A stretch of 64,000 nucleotides of DNA from the NCBI RefSeq assembly GCF_022012395.1, contig NZ_JAKLTQ010000012.1:62001-126000 (forward strand), read 5' to 3'. Every line of letters starts with the position of its first letter. Position 1 is the first letter of the stretch. Source of the stretch: Arthrobacter hankyongi. Its GTDB lineage: Bacteria; Actinomycetota; Actinomycetes; Actinomycetales; Micrococcaceae. The position numbers and the translations under genes were made by a program. Positions 33,613 to 43,627 of the stretch are shown here, piece by piece. The notes beneath the pieces were generated by a model. It saw only the letters and a program-made list of their open reading frames with translations, did no database searches and had not been told where the DNA came from.

Positions 33613-35016
33613 ATGTCAACTAATGCTTCGGGCAGCGTCTCCACGCCGCCCCTCCGACGGCTCCACCGGCGCCGGCTGTGGCGCGAGGACCTCCTCACCG
33701 TGCTCGTCGTCGGCTCCGTGGCGGTGGTCGTGGCGCTTTTCCTGGCCGACGGCGGTGCCTATGGCTTCTCCACTGCCGCCGGCGCACTGACCCAACTGGG
33801 CATCCTGGCCGGCCTGATCGGCACGGACCTGATCTTCGTCATGCTGCTGCTGGCGGCCCGGCTGCCGGTGGTGGACCGGACCATCGGCCATGACCGGGCG
33901 CTGGAACTGCACCGCAAACTGGGCAAGCCGGCACTGTACCTGCTGCTGGCGCACACGGTACTGCTGCTGGCCGGCTACGGGGCGTTGGAGGGGCTGAATC
34001 CCTTCGCGGAGGCGGTCTCGATGTGGACCACCATGCAGGACATGCCGCTGGCCTTCATCGGCCTGGGCCTGCTGATCGCCGTCGTCGCCACGTCCATCGT
34101 GGCGGTCCGCCGGTGTTACCCGTACGAGGTCTGGCACGGGATCCACCTGCTCAGCTACGTGGCCGTGCTGGCGGCGCTGCCGCACCAGTTCAGCACCGGG
34201 CAGCTCTTCGCGGAAGGCACGGTCCAGCGCTGGTACTGGATTCTGCTCTACGCCGGCACGGTGCTGGCCCTGGCCTGCTACCGGGTGGTCCTGCCGGTCT
34301 ACCGCACGCTGCACCACGACCTGCGGGTGGCCGCCGTGGAACCGGCGGGGCCGGACACCTTCTCCGTCTACCTGACCGGCCGGGACCTGGCCGGGCTGCA
34401 GGCCCGGGCCGGACAGTTCTTCATCTGGCGCTTCCTCGGCCCCGGGATGTGGTGGCACGGGCACCCGTTCTCGCTGTCTGCGGACCCGGCCCCGAGCGGC
34501 AGCCAGGGCTGGCTGCGGATCACGGTGCGCAGCCTGGGCCGCGGCTCCGGGCAGTTGGCCCTGCTGCGGCCGGGCACCCGGGCCGCCATCGAAGGCCCGT
34601 ACGGTCTGTTCAGCGAACTGGCCCGGACCGCGGACCGGGTGGTCATGGTCGCCGCGGGGATCGGGATCACCCCGGTCCGCTCACTGCTGGAAGGCGGCCG
34701 CTTCGCCCCGGGGCAGGCCGTGGTCATCCTCCGGGCCCCGGACGAGGCGGGGCTGTACCTGTACCGGGAAATCCATGAATTGTGTGTGGCCAAGGGGGCC
34801 GTGCTCTTCACCGAAGTGGGCCGGCGCCGGCCGGGCTCCTGGCTGCCCGAGGCCTCCGCCGCCAGCGGCTACACGCTGGCTTCCTACGCACCTTGGATAG
34901 CGGAGGCGGATGTCTACGTGTGCGGGCCGCGGGACTGGGCGGACCTGGTCCTGCAGGACGCACGAACCCGTGGCACCCCGTCCGGCCAACTCCATCATGA
35001 AAGGTTCAGCTGGTGA
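33613..35016 (+). CDS. Ferric-reductase-like transmembrane flavocytochrome
   Basis: 467 residues. Six membrane helices in the first half carry candidate haem ligands His100, His114, His175, His178 and His191. The soluble half has an FAD-binding Ferredoxin-NADP+ reductase barrel (GQFFIWRFL, HPFSLS) and an NAD domain (VVMVAAGIGITPVRSLL, YVCGPRDW). Together with the following FMN-binding protein and ApbE it forms a membrane electron-transfer unit moving electrons from cytosolic NAD(P)H outward to covalently flavinylated protein. GTGA overlap with the next gene. Confidence 0.87.
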   Translation: MSTNASGSVSTPPLRRLHRRRLWREDLLTVLVVGSVAVVVALFLADGGAYGFSTAAGALTQLGILAGLIGTDLIFVMLLLAARLPVVDRTIGHDRALELHRKLGKPALYLLLAHTVLLLAGYGALEGLNPFAEAVSMWTTMQDMPLAFIGLGLLIAVVATSIVAVRRCYPYEVWHGIHLLSYVAVLAALPHQFSTGQLFAEGTVQRWYWILLYAGTVLALACYRVVLPVYRTLHHDLRVAAVEPAGPDTFSVYLTGRDLAGLQARAGQFFIWRFLGPGMWWHGHPFSLSADPAPSGSQGWLRITVRSLGRGSGQLALLRPGTRAAIEGPYGLFSELARTADRVVMVAAGIGITPVRSLLEGGRFAPGQAVVILRAPDEAGLYLYREIHELCVAKGAVLFTEVGRRRPGSWLPEASAASGYTLASYAPWIAEADVYVCGPRDWADLVLQDARTRGTPSGQLHHERFSW

Positions 35017-35444
35017 GACTGAGGACTTTGACCCTGGCGTTGGCCGCATCGGCCGGGATCGTGGCGGCAGGCTGGCAGGCCGGCGCCGCGCACGAGGTGG
35101 CGGTGGCGCGGGCCGGTTCGGGAGGAACGGTTCCGGCCTCCGGCGACGGCGCCGGGTCCTCCGCCGCCCCGAGCGGCAGCTACCAGGGCCAGACGGTCCA
35201 GACCCGGTATGGGCCGGTGCAGGTCCAGGTGACGGTTTCGGACGGGAAGATTACCGACGTCGCCGCCCTGCAGCTGCCGCAGAATGACGGGCATTCGGCC
35301 CGGATCAGCAGCGCCGTCGAGCCGATGCTGCGCTCTGAAGTGCTCAGCGCCCAGTCGGCCGATATCCAGACCATCAGCGGGGCCACCTACACCAGCGAGG
35401 CCTACGCATCCTCGCTGCAGTCCGCCCTGGACAACACCCGATGA
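35013..35444 (+). CDS. Extracytoplasmic FMN-binding protein, substrate of ApbE
   Basis: 143 residues with an N-terminal signal sequence and an FMN-bind domain ending ISGATYTSEAY. SGAT-x-T/S is the flavinylation motif; Thr125 is the predicted site for phosphoester-linked FMN. GTG start in a four-base overlap with the flavocytochrome gene, and its own stop overlaps apbE by ATGA, so the three are translationally coupled. Confidence 0.88.
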   Translation: MRLRTLTLALAASAGIVAAGWQAGAAHEVAVARAGSGGTVPASGDGAGSSAAPSGSYQGQTVQTRYGPVQVQVTVSDGKITDVAALQLPQNDGHSARISSAVEPMLRSEVLSAQSADIQTISGATYTSEAYASSLQSALDNTR

Positions 35445-36211
35445 CCGGGCCGGCGGCAACCGAGCGAAGGGACAGGGCCACCCGGGTCTTCGACAGCATG
35501 GGCACCGTCGTCAGCCTGACGGCCGGTGCCGCGGACGGCATCCTGGACGAGGCTGCAGCCGCGGTCGAGGGCACCTTTGCCGGCTACGACCGCAGGTTCA
35601 GCCTGTACCGGCCCGACTCCGAGCTCAGCCGCATCGCGGCCAGGGAGCTGAGCCTGGCCGCGGCCGGTCCGAAAGTGCGGGAGATGTACGCGCTGGCCAT
35701 GCACTGGCAACTGGAGGCCAACGGCGTCTTTACCCCGGTGCGGACGGACGGGGTGCTGGACCTGTCCGGTGTGGTCAAGGCGGCAGCGATCCGCGATGCC
35801 GGGGAGGTCCTGCTGGGGCTGGGGCTGACGGACTGGTGCCTGAATGCCGGCGGCGACGTGCTCACGCACGGCGGACCGGGTCCGGGCGCGGCCTGGCGGG
35901 CCGGCATCGTGGATCCCGCGGACCGCGGTGCCTTGCTGGCCGACGTCACGCTCGGCCCCGGCCGGCAGGCACTGGCCACCTCGGGCAGCTCCGAGCGCGG
36001 GGCGCACATCTGGTCCCCCGCCGGCGCCGAGCCGCTGGCCCAGGTCAGCGTGCTGGCCGCCGACATCGTGACGGCGGATGTGCTCGCCACCGCAGTGCTG
36101 GCCGGCGGAGTGCCGCTGCTCGAGGAGGCGGTGCGGCGCTGGCCGGTCCAGGTGCTGGCCGTTAGGCCGGATGGAAGCCTGCTTGGCACGCCCGGCTGGA
36201 AGCGACCCTGA
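35441..36211 (+). CDS. apbE: FAD:protein FMN transferase (ApbE)
   Basis: 256 residues, somewhat short for the family. MGTVVSL at the start, a DLSGVVKAAAI block for FAD binding and LNAGGDVLTHG are ApbE signatures, and LATSGSSERGAHIW near the C-terminus corresponds to the catalytic region. No lipobox or signal peptide, so it probably acts in the cytoplasm or on the nascent partner. It would transfer FMN from FAD to Thr125 of the adjacent protein. Confidence 0.88.
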   Translation: MTGPAATERRDRATRVFDSMGTVVSLTAGAADGILDEAAAAVEGTFAGYDRRFSLYRPDSELSRIAARELSLAAAGPKVREMYALAMHWQLEANGVFTPVRTDGVLDLSGVVKAAAIRDAGEVLLGLGLTDWCLNAGGDVLTHGGPGPGAAWRAGIVDPADRGALLADVTLGPGRQALATSGSSERGAHIWSPAGAEPLAQVSVLAADIVTADVLATAVLAGGVPLLEEAVRRWPVQVLAVRPDGSLLGTPGWKRP

Positions 36212-36246
36212 CCGGCTTTGTGCCAGCGGCCGAGCCCGCCCGCCAC

Positions 36247-37869
36247 CTACTCGCCATTTTTTTCGTGGCTGAGGCGGTGCAGCAGGACCGCCACGTGCAG
36301 CGAGGTGCGCGACTCGGGATCGTCCAGCCGCACGCCGAGCCGGCGCTCAAGTTCGGTCAGCCGGGCGTAGAGGGTAGGACGGCTGAGGAACCCGGTCCGG
36401 GCCAGTTCGGCCTTGTTGCCGCCGCATTCCAGATACCGTTCCAGCAGCGGCAACCAGCCGCCGTCGGCGCGCAGCACTCCCGCCAGTTCCGCCTCCACAA
36501 AGGCCTGCACCCGCGGGTCCTGGCTGAGCAGCGCCAGCAGGCCGCGCAGCCGGACGTCGGTGGAGCGGTAGAAGCGGCGGCCCCCGGGCTTGAGGGTACT
36601 GGCCGTTTCCGCGACGTGCGCCGCCTCATCCAGCCCGGCGGCGGCGGCCAGCAGTGTCTGCCGGGCCCGGCCGACGCCGGCGGTCAAGCGCAGTGCGCCG
36701 GTGCCGGCCTCGTCCGCGAGCTGTCCGCAGATCCGTTCCAGCACCGGGTCCTCCAGCTGGCGCGCCGGCACGGCCAGCAGCAGGGCCACCGAGCCGGACT
36801 GCAGGCTCGCGGACAGCGCGGAGTTCCGTGAGGCGGTCAGCACCCGGTGGACCAGCTCGAGCAGGGCCCGCTCCCGCCGCTGCAGCTCGATCGGCTCCTG
36901 CCCGGCGCGGTCCAGTCGCAGCACCACCGGCAGGTACAGCGGGGCCGGCCGCAGTCCCAGGGCGGCGGCCCGGGCCAGGGCCTCGGGTTCGCCCAGGGAC
37001 CGGGGCCGGCGCAGTTCCTGCAGCAGGCCGGCCCGGGCCTGGAGCGTCAGTTCGCGCTGGTCGCGCTCGGCCATCCGGTTGATGGACAGGGCCTGCCCGG
37101 CCCGTTCCAGCACCATGGACACGGCAGCCTCGCGCTCCGGGCCGCCGGCCAGCGCGGCCGGCACCACCAGCCGCCCCCAGCGCTGGCCGCGCAGTCCCAC
37201 CGGGGTCTGCAGCCAGCCCTCGATACCGGAGCGGGTGGTTTCCTCCCGGAAATGCACCAGCCGGGAACGCGCTTCCCAGTCCCGCAGCAGCTCGGCCGCG
37301 GGTAGCCGGCCGGCGGCGAAGGCCACCACCAGGTGAGCCGCGTCCTCCAGCACCACCGGCGCCTCGATCAGGCCCGCCGCCTGGCTCACGATCTCCTCCG
37401 CCCCGGCACCCTCGAGGCTGAGCATGGTGAAGACCTCATGGACGTGGCGTGCCCGTTCCACCTCGGCGAGCTGGGCCGCGACGATCTGCCGGTGCACCAC
37501 TTCGGTCACTTCGACGAACCGGATCTGCCGTCTGAGCATGACCACCGGCAGCCCGGCGCCGGCGGCGGCCTCGCGCAGGGCGGCGCGGGCCGGTTCCCGG
37601 TTGCCGTCCCCGGCCAGTTCGACGACGACGCCGGCGGCGCCCATCGCTTCCAGATCGGCCAGGTAGCGGCGGGCCGCTTCCGCGTGGCCGCCGAAGCCCA
37701 GGCCGGTGGAGAGCACCAGCTCGCCGCCGCCGAGCAGGCCGGCAAGGTTGGTGAGTTCGGCGACGTGCACCCAGCGGACCGGGTTCTGCAGCTTGTCCCG
37801 GCCGGCAAGGATTTCCGGTGCCCCGGCGGCCAGCACCGGAAGGTCCAAGACCTCGCCCACAGTCATCAT
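36247..37869 (-). CDS. PucR-family regulator (3)
   Basis: 540 residues (539 if the second ATG at 37866 is used). PucR N-terminal domain about 3-130, central GGDEF-like region, HTH_30 about 480-530 (GGNKAELARTGFLSRPTLYARLTELERRLG). The gene is divergent from a methylmalonate-semialdehyde dehydrogenase/aminotransferase pair and is its probable regulator. A 17-base palindrome covers the start codon (37868-37884). The AGGAG is 15 bases from the ATG but correctly spaced from an ATG-TAA start-stop just before it. Confidence 0.85.
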   Translation of the reverse strand: MMTVGEVLDLPVLAAGAPEILAGRDKLQNPVRWVHVAELTNLAGLLGGGELVLSTGLGFGGHAEAARRYLADLEAMGAAGVVVELAGDGNREPARAALREAAAGAGLPVVMLRRQIRFVEVTEVVHRQIVAAQLAEVERARHVHEVFTMLSLEGAGAEEIVSQAAGLIEAPVVLEDAAHLVVAFAAGRLPAAELLRDWEARSRLVHFREETTRSGIEGWLQTPVGLRGQRWGRLVVPAALAGGPEREAAVSMVLERAGQALSINRMAERDQRELTLQARAGLLQELRRPRSLGEPEALARAAALGLRPAPLYLPVVLRLDRAGQEPIELQRRERALLELVHRVLTASRNSALSASLQSGSVALLLAVPARQLEDPVLERICGQLADEAGTGALRLTAGVGRARQTLLAAAAGLDEAAHVAETASTLKPGGRRFYRSTDVRLRGLLALLSQDPRVQAFVEAELAGVLRADGGWLPLLERYLECGGNKAELARTGFLSRPTLYARLTELERRLGVRLDDPESRTSLHVAVLLHRLSHEKNGE

Positions 37870-37884
37870 TTACATAGTGTAAAT
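37868..37884. promoter_or_regulatory. Palindrome ATTTACA-TAG-TGTAAAT over the pucR (3) start
   Basis: Seven-base perfect arms around a three-base centre, the most AT-rich spot in the neighbourhood. It overlaps the first codon of the regulator and lies about 95 bases upstream of the divergent dehydrogenase gene, a good place for an autoregulatory operator. Confidence 0.6.
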
Positions 37885-37977
37885 CTCCTGGCTGTTTTCG
37901 TTACAGCATGCCAATACCGGACCGCACGGAGGTGGGTGAGGATGGTGCCAATGGACCCGAACGAGCAAGGAGCTTCG

Positions 37978-39477
<1,500 letters not shown>

Positions 39478-39505
39478 GCCGTTCCGGACTTTCGAAAGGG
39501 CAGTG

Positions 39506-40885
39506 ATGACGACAGAAGCTACCACCGCAGCATCCGGCGTCGGCGCGGAGGCGGTCGAGGCCGGACGGCGGGCGTACGAGCTGGACCGGAAGCATGTGTT
39601 CCATTCCTGGTCCGCGCAGGACAAGATCAAGCCGATGACCATCCTGAAGGCCGAGGGCTCCTGGGTCTGGGACGGTGAGGGCCGGAAACTGCTGGACTTT
39701 TCCTCCCAGATGGTCAACACCAACATCGGCCACCAGCATCCGAAGGTGGTCGCGGCCATCCAGCAGCAGGCCGCGAAGCTGTGCACCATCGCCCCGCAGC
39801 ACGTGAACGAGGCACGGTCCGAGGCCGCCCGGCTGATCGCCGGACTGACCCCCGGGGACTTGGACCATATCTTCTTCACCAACGCCGGGGCGGACGCGGT
39901 GGAGCACGCCATCCGGATGGCCCGGCTGCACACCGGGCGGTACAAGGTGCTCTCGGCCTACCGCAGCTACCACGGCGGCACCCAGCTGGCGGTGAACGTC
40001 ACCGGGGACCCGCGGCGCATCCCCAACGACTACGGCGACGCCGGAACGGTGCATTTCCACGCCCCCTTCCTCTACCGCTCCCAGTTCCACGCCTCCACCC
40101 CGGAAGAGGAGTCCCAGCGCGCCCTGGAGCACCTGGAAACCACCATCCAGCTCGAAGGCGCGGCCAATATCGCCGCTCTCATCCTCGAATCCATCCCCGG
40201 CACGGCCGGCATCATGGTGCCTCCGCCGGGCTACCTGGAAGGCGTGCGGGAACTGACCCGCAGGTACGGGATCGTGTTCATCGCCGACGAGGTGATGGCC
40301 GGGTTCGGCCGCTCCGGCAGGTGGTTCGCAATCAACCACTGGGACGTGGTCCCGGACCTGCTGACCTTCGCCAAGGGCGTGACCTCCGGCTACGTGCCGC
40401 TGGGCGGGGTGGCGATCAGCGACGCCATCTTCGACACCTTCCGCGAGCGCGCCTATCCGGGCGGGCTGACCTATTCGGGGCACCCGCTGGCGTGCGCGAC
40501 GGCGGTGGCGGCCATCAACGCGATGCGCGACGAAAAGATGGTGGAGCACGCGGCCTGGCTCGGCGAGGAGGTCTTCGGACCGGGCCTGCGGGAGATCGCC
40601 GGCCGGCACCCGTCGGTGGGCGAGGTCCGCGGCACCGGCTGCTTCTGGGCCGTGGAGCTGGTGAAGAACCGCCGGACCCGCGAGCCGCTGGCCGCCTACG
40701 GGGGCTCCTCCCCCGAGATGGACGAGGTCATCGCGGCCTGCAAGTCCGGCGGGCTGCTGCCGTTCGCCAACTTCAACCGGATCCATGTGGCCCCGCCGCT
40801 GAATATCAGCGTCGAGGACGCCAGGGCCGGGCTGGAGATCCTGGACCGGGCGCTGGCGGTGGCGGACCGCCACGCCCAGGGCTGA
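39506..40885 (+). CDS. Class III aminotransferase, probable beta-alanine/omega-amino acid type
   Basis: 459 residues; FFTNAGADAVEHAIRMAR, IFIADEVMAGFGRSG-like block (FIADEVMAGFGRSG, 258-271) and PLP lysine Lys290 in TFAKGVTSGYVPLG. Closer to the beta-alanine:pyruvate/taurine group than to GabT by the DEVMAGFGR and GVTSGYVPLGG motifs. It follows mmsA by 28 bases with AAAGGG before the ATG. The pair would convert beta-alanine to malonate semialdehyde and then acetyl-CoA. Substrate is inferred. Confidence 0.85.
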   Translation: MTTEATTAASGVGAEAVEAGRRAYELDRKHVFHSWSAQDKIKPMTILKAEGSWVWDGEGRKLLDFSSQMVNTNIGHQHPKVVAAIQQQAAKLCTIAPQHVNEARSEAARLIAGLTPGDLDHIFFTNAGADAVEHAIRMARLHTGRYKVLSAYRSYHGGTQLAVNVTGDPRRIPNDYGDAGTVHFHAPFLYRSQFHASTPEEESQRALEHLETTIQLEGAANIAALILESIPGTAGIMVPPPGYLEGVRELTRRYGIVFIADEVMAGFGRSGRWFAINHWDVVPDLLTFAKGVTSGYVPLGGVAISDAIFDTFRERAYPGGLTYSGHPLACATAVAAINAMRDEKMVEHAAWLGEEVFGPGLREIAGRHPSVGEVRGTGCFWAVELVKNRRTREPLAAYGGSSPEMDEVIAACKSGGLLPFANFNRIHVAPPLNISVEDARAGLEILDRALAVADRHAQG

Positions 40886-40897
40886 CCGGAGCCGCCG

Positions 40898-41989
40898 GTG
40901 GGACTGCTGTGGGACCGGCTGGACGAGCGGCTGCGACCCGGGGTCGCAGCCGCCGTCGGCGACTTCGAGCGGGTGCGTCCGCAGCTGGAGACCGTCACTG
41001 CCGACATGCAGGCCCGGATCCGGGACATCTTCCGGGACACGGACCTGCAGCCGCTGTTCGTGACCGCACGCACCAAAACCGTGGAGTCCTTCCGCGACAA
41101 GGCGTCGCGGGTCCTGAAGCCCGACGAACCGGGAGGGGTCCCGGCGCTGGAATTCCCCGATCCGCTGCGGGACCTGCACGACCTGGTGGGGGTGCGGGTG
41201 ATCGTCGGCCTGCCGCACGAAATCGGGATGGCGGCCAACCTGATCAAGCGCCAGCGCGGCGAGTTCGACTGCCGGGTGGACCGGGAGAAGGACATCGGCT
41301 CGATCGAATCGGGCACTTACGGCTATTCCAGCCGGCATCTGGTCCTGCGCACCATCCAGAGCAGCACCGTCAGGCAGTACCAGGAGCTGCTCGGCGCCAC
41401 AGCCAAGCCCACCGGCAGCTACCTGTTCGAGGTCCAGATCCGGACCATCCTGGCCCACGCCTGGTCAGAATTCGAGCACCGAATCCGCTTCAAGGCCAAC
41501 GAACCGCGTGCCCGCAGCCCATACGTGGACCGCCAGTTCACCGCCGCGGCGGCCATGCTGGAGACGGTTGAGTCGGTCTTTGTCGATCTGGATGAACGCT
41601 ACGAGACAGTCGCCGGCTACTGGGACGAGGAGCACGAGGGGTCCGCGCTGCTGACGCCGAACCGGATCCGCGACGTCTGGCAGACGCTGTTGCCGCATGT
41701 GGACCGCAAGGCCGACGACGACTGGGGCTGGGCCGCCGAACTGCTGGCCGCCCACGGGCTGAAAACCACTAAGGATCTGGCCGGCCTGCTGCAGACCGAA
41801 ACCATCACGCACGTGCGCAAGGCGCTGGACCACCGCTATTCGCCGGGTCCGGACCGCCTGCTCGACGACCTGCTGCTGTGGCACTACGGCCGGCGGCATA
41901 TCGAACTCACGGCCGGCGGCGACGCCCACCGGCGCGAGAGCCTGCTGCGCCGCCTGAGGCAGATCGAGACCTACCGGCAGGGCCCTTGA
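40898..41989 (+). CDS. RelA/SpoT-domain (alarmone synthetase-like) protein
   Basis: 363 residues from GTG 40898. The nucleotidyltransferase core has TKTVESFRDKASR (59-71), DLHDLVGVRVIV (92-103), YGYSSRHLVL (141-150) and EVQIRTILAHAWSEFEH (178-194), so the synthetase residues look intact. No hydrolase, TGS or ACT domain. The C-terminal 140 residues are helical and unassigned. It may be a small (p)ppGpp synthetase or a toxSAS-type pyrophosphotransferase. The stop is followed in the same frame, 117 bases on, by a small membrane protein frame, a possible antidote or partner. Confidence 0.78.
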   Translation: MGLLWDRLDERLRPGVAAAVGDFERVRPQLETVTADMQARIRDIFRDTDLQPLFVTARTKTVESFRDKASRVLKPDEPGGVPALEFPDPLRDLHDLVGVRVIVGLPHEIGMAANLIKRQRGEFDCRVDREKDIGSIESGTYGYSSRHLVLRTIQSSTVRQYQELLGATAKPTGSYLFEVQIRTILAHAWSEFEHRIRFKANEPRARSPYVDRQFTAAAAMLETVESVFVDLDERYETVAGYWDEEHEGSALLTPNRIRDVWQTLLPHVDRKADDDWGWAAELLAAHGLKTTKDLAGLLQTETITHVRKALDHRYSPGPDRLLDDLLLWHYGRRHIELTAGGDAHRRESLLRRLRQIETYRQGP

Positions 41990-42106
41990 GGCGCCGGCCG
42001 CCCGCCGGATCCGCAGGGACCGTGGCGTGAGCCAACCTCCCCGGATTTCCGTCGAGGACGCCGCCACCCGGCCGCACCGGCCACGCGTGCGGAGACCAGG
42101 GCCCAC

Positions 42107-42364
42107 GTGCGCAACGCGCTGCCGATCGCCTCCTCGGCCACCGCGCCCGCCCTCTTCCTGGCCGCGGCGTGGGCCGGCTGGCTGGACGCCCAGCCGGCCT
42201 GGCTCCTGGCCCAGGCCGCAACGCTGTTCCGGCTGGCCATGCTGGGTGCGGCGGTGGCCCGCTGGCGCGGGGAGCGCAGCCCGCTGCGGGTGGTGGTCTC
42301 GGGCATCGCCCTGGCCGTCGTCGTGGCCCTGGTCTCGGTGCTGAAGTTCGTGCTGACCCATTGA
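42107..42364 (+). CDS. Small membrane protein
   Basis: 85 residues from GTG 42107 with two or three hydrophobic segments (AAWAGWLDAQPAWLLAQAATLFRLAML and VVVSGIALAVVVALVSVLKFVLTH). No recognised family and no clear ribosome site; support comes from the membrane-protein composition and the position after the RelA/SpoT-domain gene. The end lies 15 bases from the convergent MscS gene. Confidence 0.45.
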   Translation: MRNALPIASSATAPALFLAAAWAGWLDAQPAWLLAQAATLFRLAMLGAAVARWRGERSPLRVVVSGIALAVVVALVSVLKFVLTH

Positions 42365-42379
42365 GGTCCGCCGGCGCCG

Positions 42380-43579
42380 CTACTTGCCTTGGTCCGCCCG
42401 CCGTCCGCGCTCCTCGTAGACCTCCTCGCCCGGGCCGGTGAAGGACCGGTTGCGTTCGACGGCGTCGAGCGAGCCGGTGAACAGCTGCGCTTCGTCCGCG
42501 CTCGGCGCCGCCGGCGCGGCATGGCGGGCGGCGCCGTCGTGCCCGTTCCCGCCGGCGGCCTCCCAGCGCTGGCGCGGCAGAGCCTGGGGATGCTCGCGCT
42601 GCACGAACGAAACCATCGCCTCACGCACCAGGCAGCGCAGGTCGAACAGGGTCCCGCTGTCCTCGGCGCTGACCAGGATGCGCAGGCGGATGAGCGAGTT
42701 CACGGCGTCGGTGACCTGCAGGACGGCGGTGCGCCCGTCCCAGAGCCCGGTGTCCTCCACCACGGTTTTCAGCTGCGCGCGCAGCTCGTCCACCGGCACC
42801 CGCCAGTCCACGTCCAGTTCCACCGTGCCCAGCAGGGCCGCCGTCTGCCGGGTCCAGTTTTCGAACGGTGTGGTGGTGAAGTAGGTGGAGGGCAGGATCA
42901 GCCGGCGGTCATCCCAGATGTGGACCACCACGTACGTCATGGTGATCTCCTCGACCGTGCCCCACTGCTTCTCCACGACCACCACGTCATCCACCCGGAT
43001 CGCATCGGTGAACGCCAGCTGCATGCCCGCGAAGACGTTGGTCAGGGAACTTTGCGCCGCCAGGCCGGCGACCACGGACAGCACGCCGGCGGAAGCCAGG
43101 ATGCCGGCGCCCAGGGCACGGACCTGCGGGATGGTCAGCAGCACGCAGGCCGCCGCAATCACCACCAGCAGCGACACCGCTACGCGGCGGCCCAGGATGA
43201 CCTGGGTCTTGAGCCGGCGGAGCCGCCGGTTGTCCTTGGTGTCCGTGCGGTACTTAGTCAGGATGGCCGTCTCGATGACCAGCAGCATGACGATGGCGAA
43301 CCAGGCCAGCGCGCCGATCAGCACCACCACCAGGATCCAGTCCACCACTGCGAACCATGGCTCGTCCGCAGCGGTCAGCCCGAAACCCACGCGCATGCCG
43401 AGGGCGGCCAGCAGCACCCTGAACGGGTTCCGTGCCCGGGCGGAGATCCTGCGGATTTCCGGCACCCGCCGGAACAGCCGGTTGGCGGCCATCCGCAGGA
43501 GCGCGGTCACGACCAGCGCTGCGGCAGCCGCGGCGAGCACTACGGCCAGCGGCCCGAACACATCCAGGTAATCAGCCAT
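42380..43579 (-). CDS. MscS-family mechanosensitive channel
   Basis: 399 residues: four or five membrane helices, the pore-lining helix GILASAGVLSVVAGLAAQSSLTNVFAG with the Gly/Ala pattern of MscS TM3, then the beta domain (DAIRVDDVVVVEKQWGTVEEIT, then DDRRLILPSTYF). The C-terminal 60 residues are charged and disordered. It would release solutes on hypo-osmotic shock. Confidence 0.88.
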   Translation of the reverse strand: MADYLDVFGPLAVVLAAAAAALVVTALLRMAANRLFRRVPEIRRISARARNPFRVLLAALGMRVGFGLTAADEPWFAVVDWILVVVLIGALAWFAIVMLLVIETAILTKYRTDTKDNRRLRRLKTQVILGRRVAVSLLVVIAAACVLLTIPQVRALGAGILASAGVLSVVAGLAAQSSLTNVFAGMQLAFTDAIRVDDVVVVEKQWGTVEEITMTYVVVHIWDDRRLILPSTYFTTTPFENWTRQTAALLGTVELDVDWRVPVDELRAQLKTVVEDTGLWDGRTAVLQVTDAVNSLIRLRILVSAEDSGTLFDLRCLVREAMVSFVQREHPQALPRQRWEAAGGNGHDGAARHAAPAAPSADEAQLFTGSLDAVERNRSFTGPGEEVYEERGRRADQGK

Positions 43580-43627
43580 GCTTCGATGGTGTCAGATCCG
43601 TGAAGTGTCCACCTACCGGGCCGCCGG

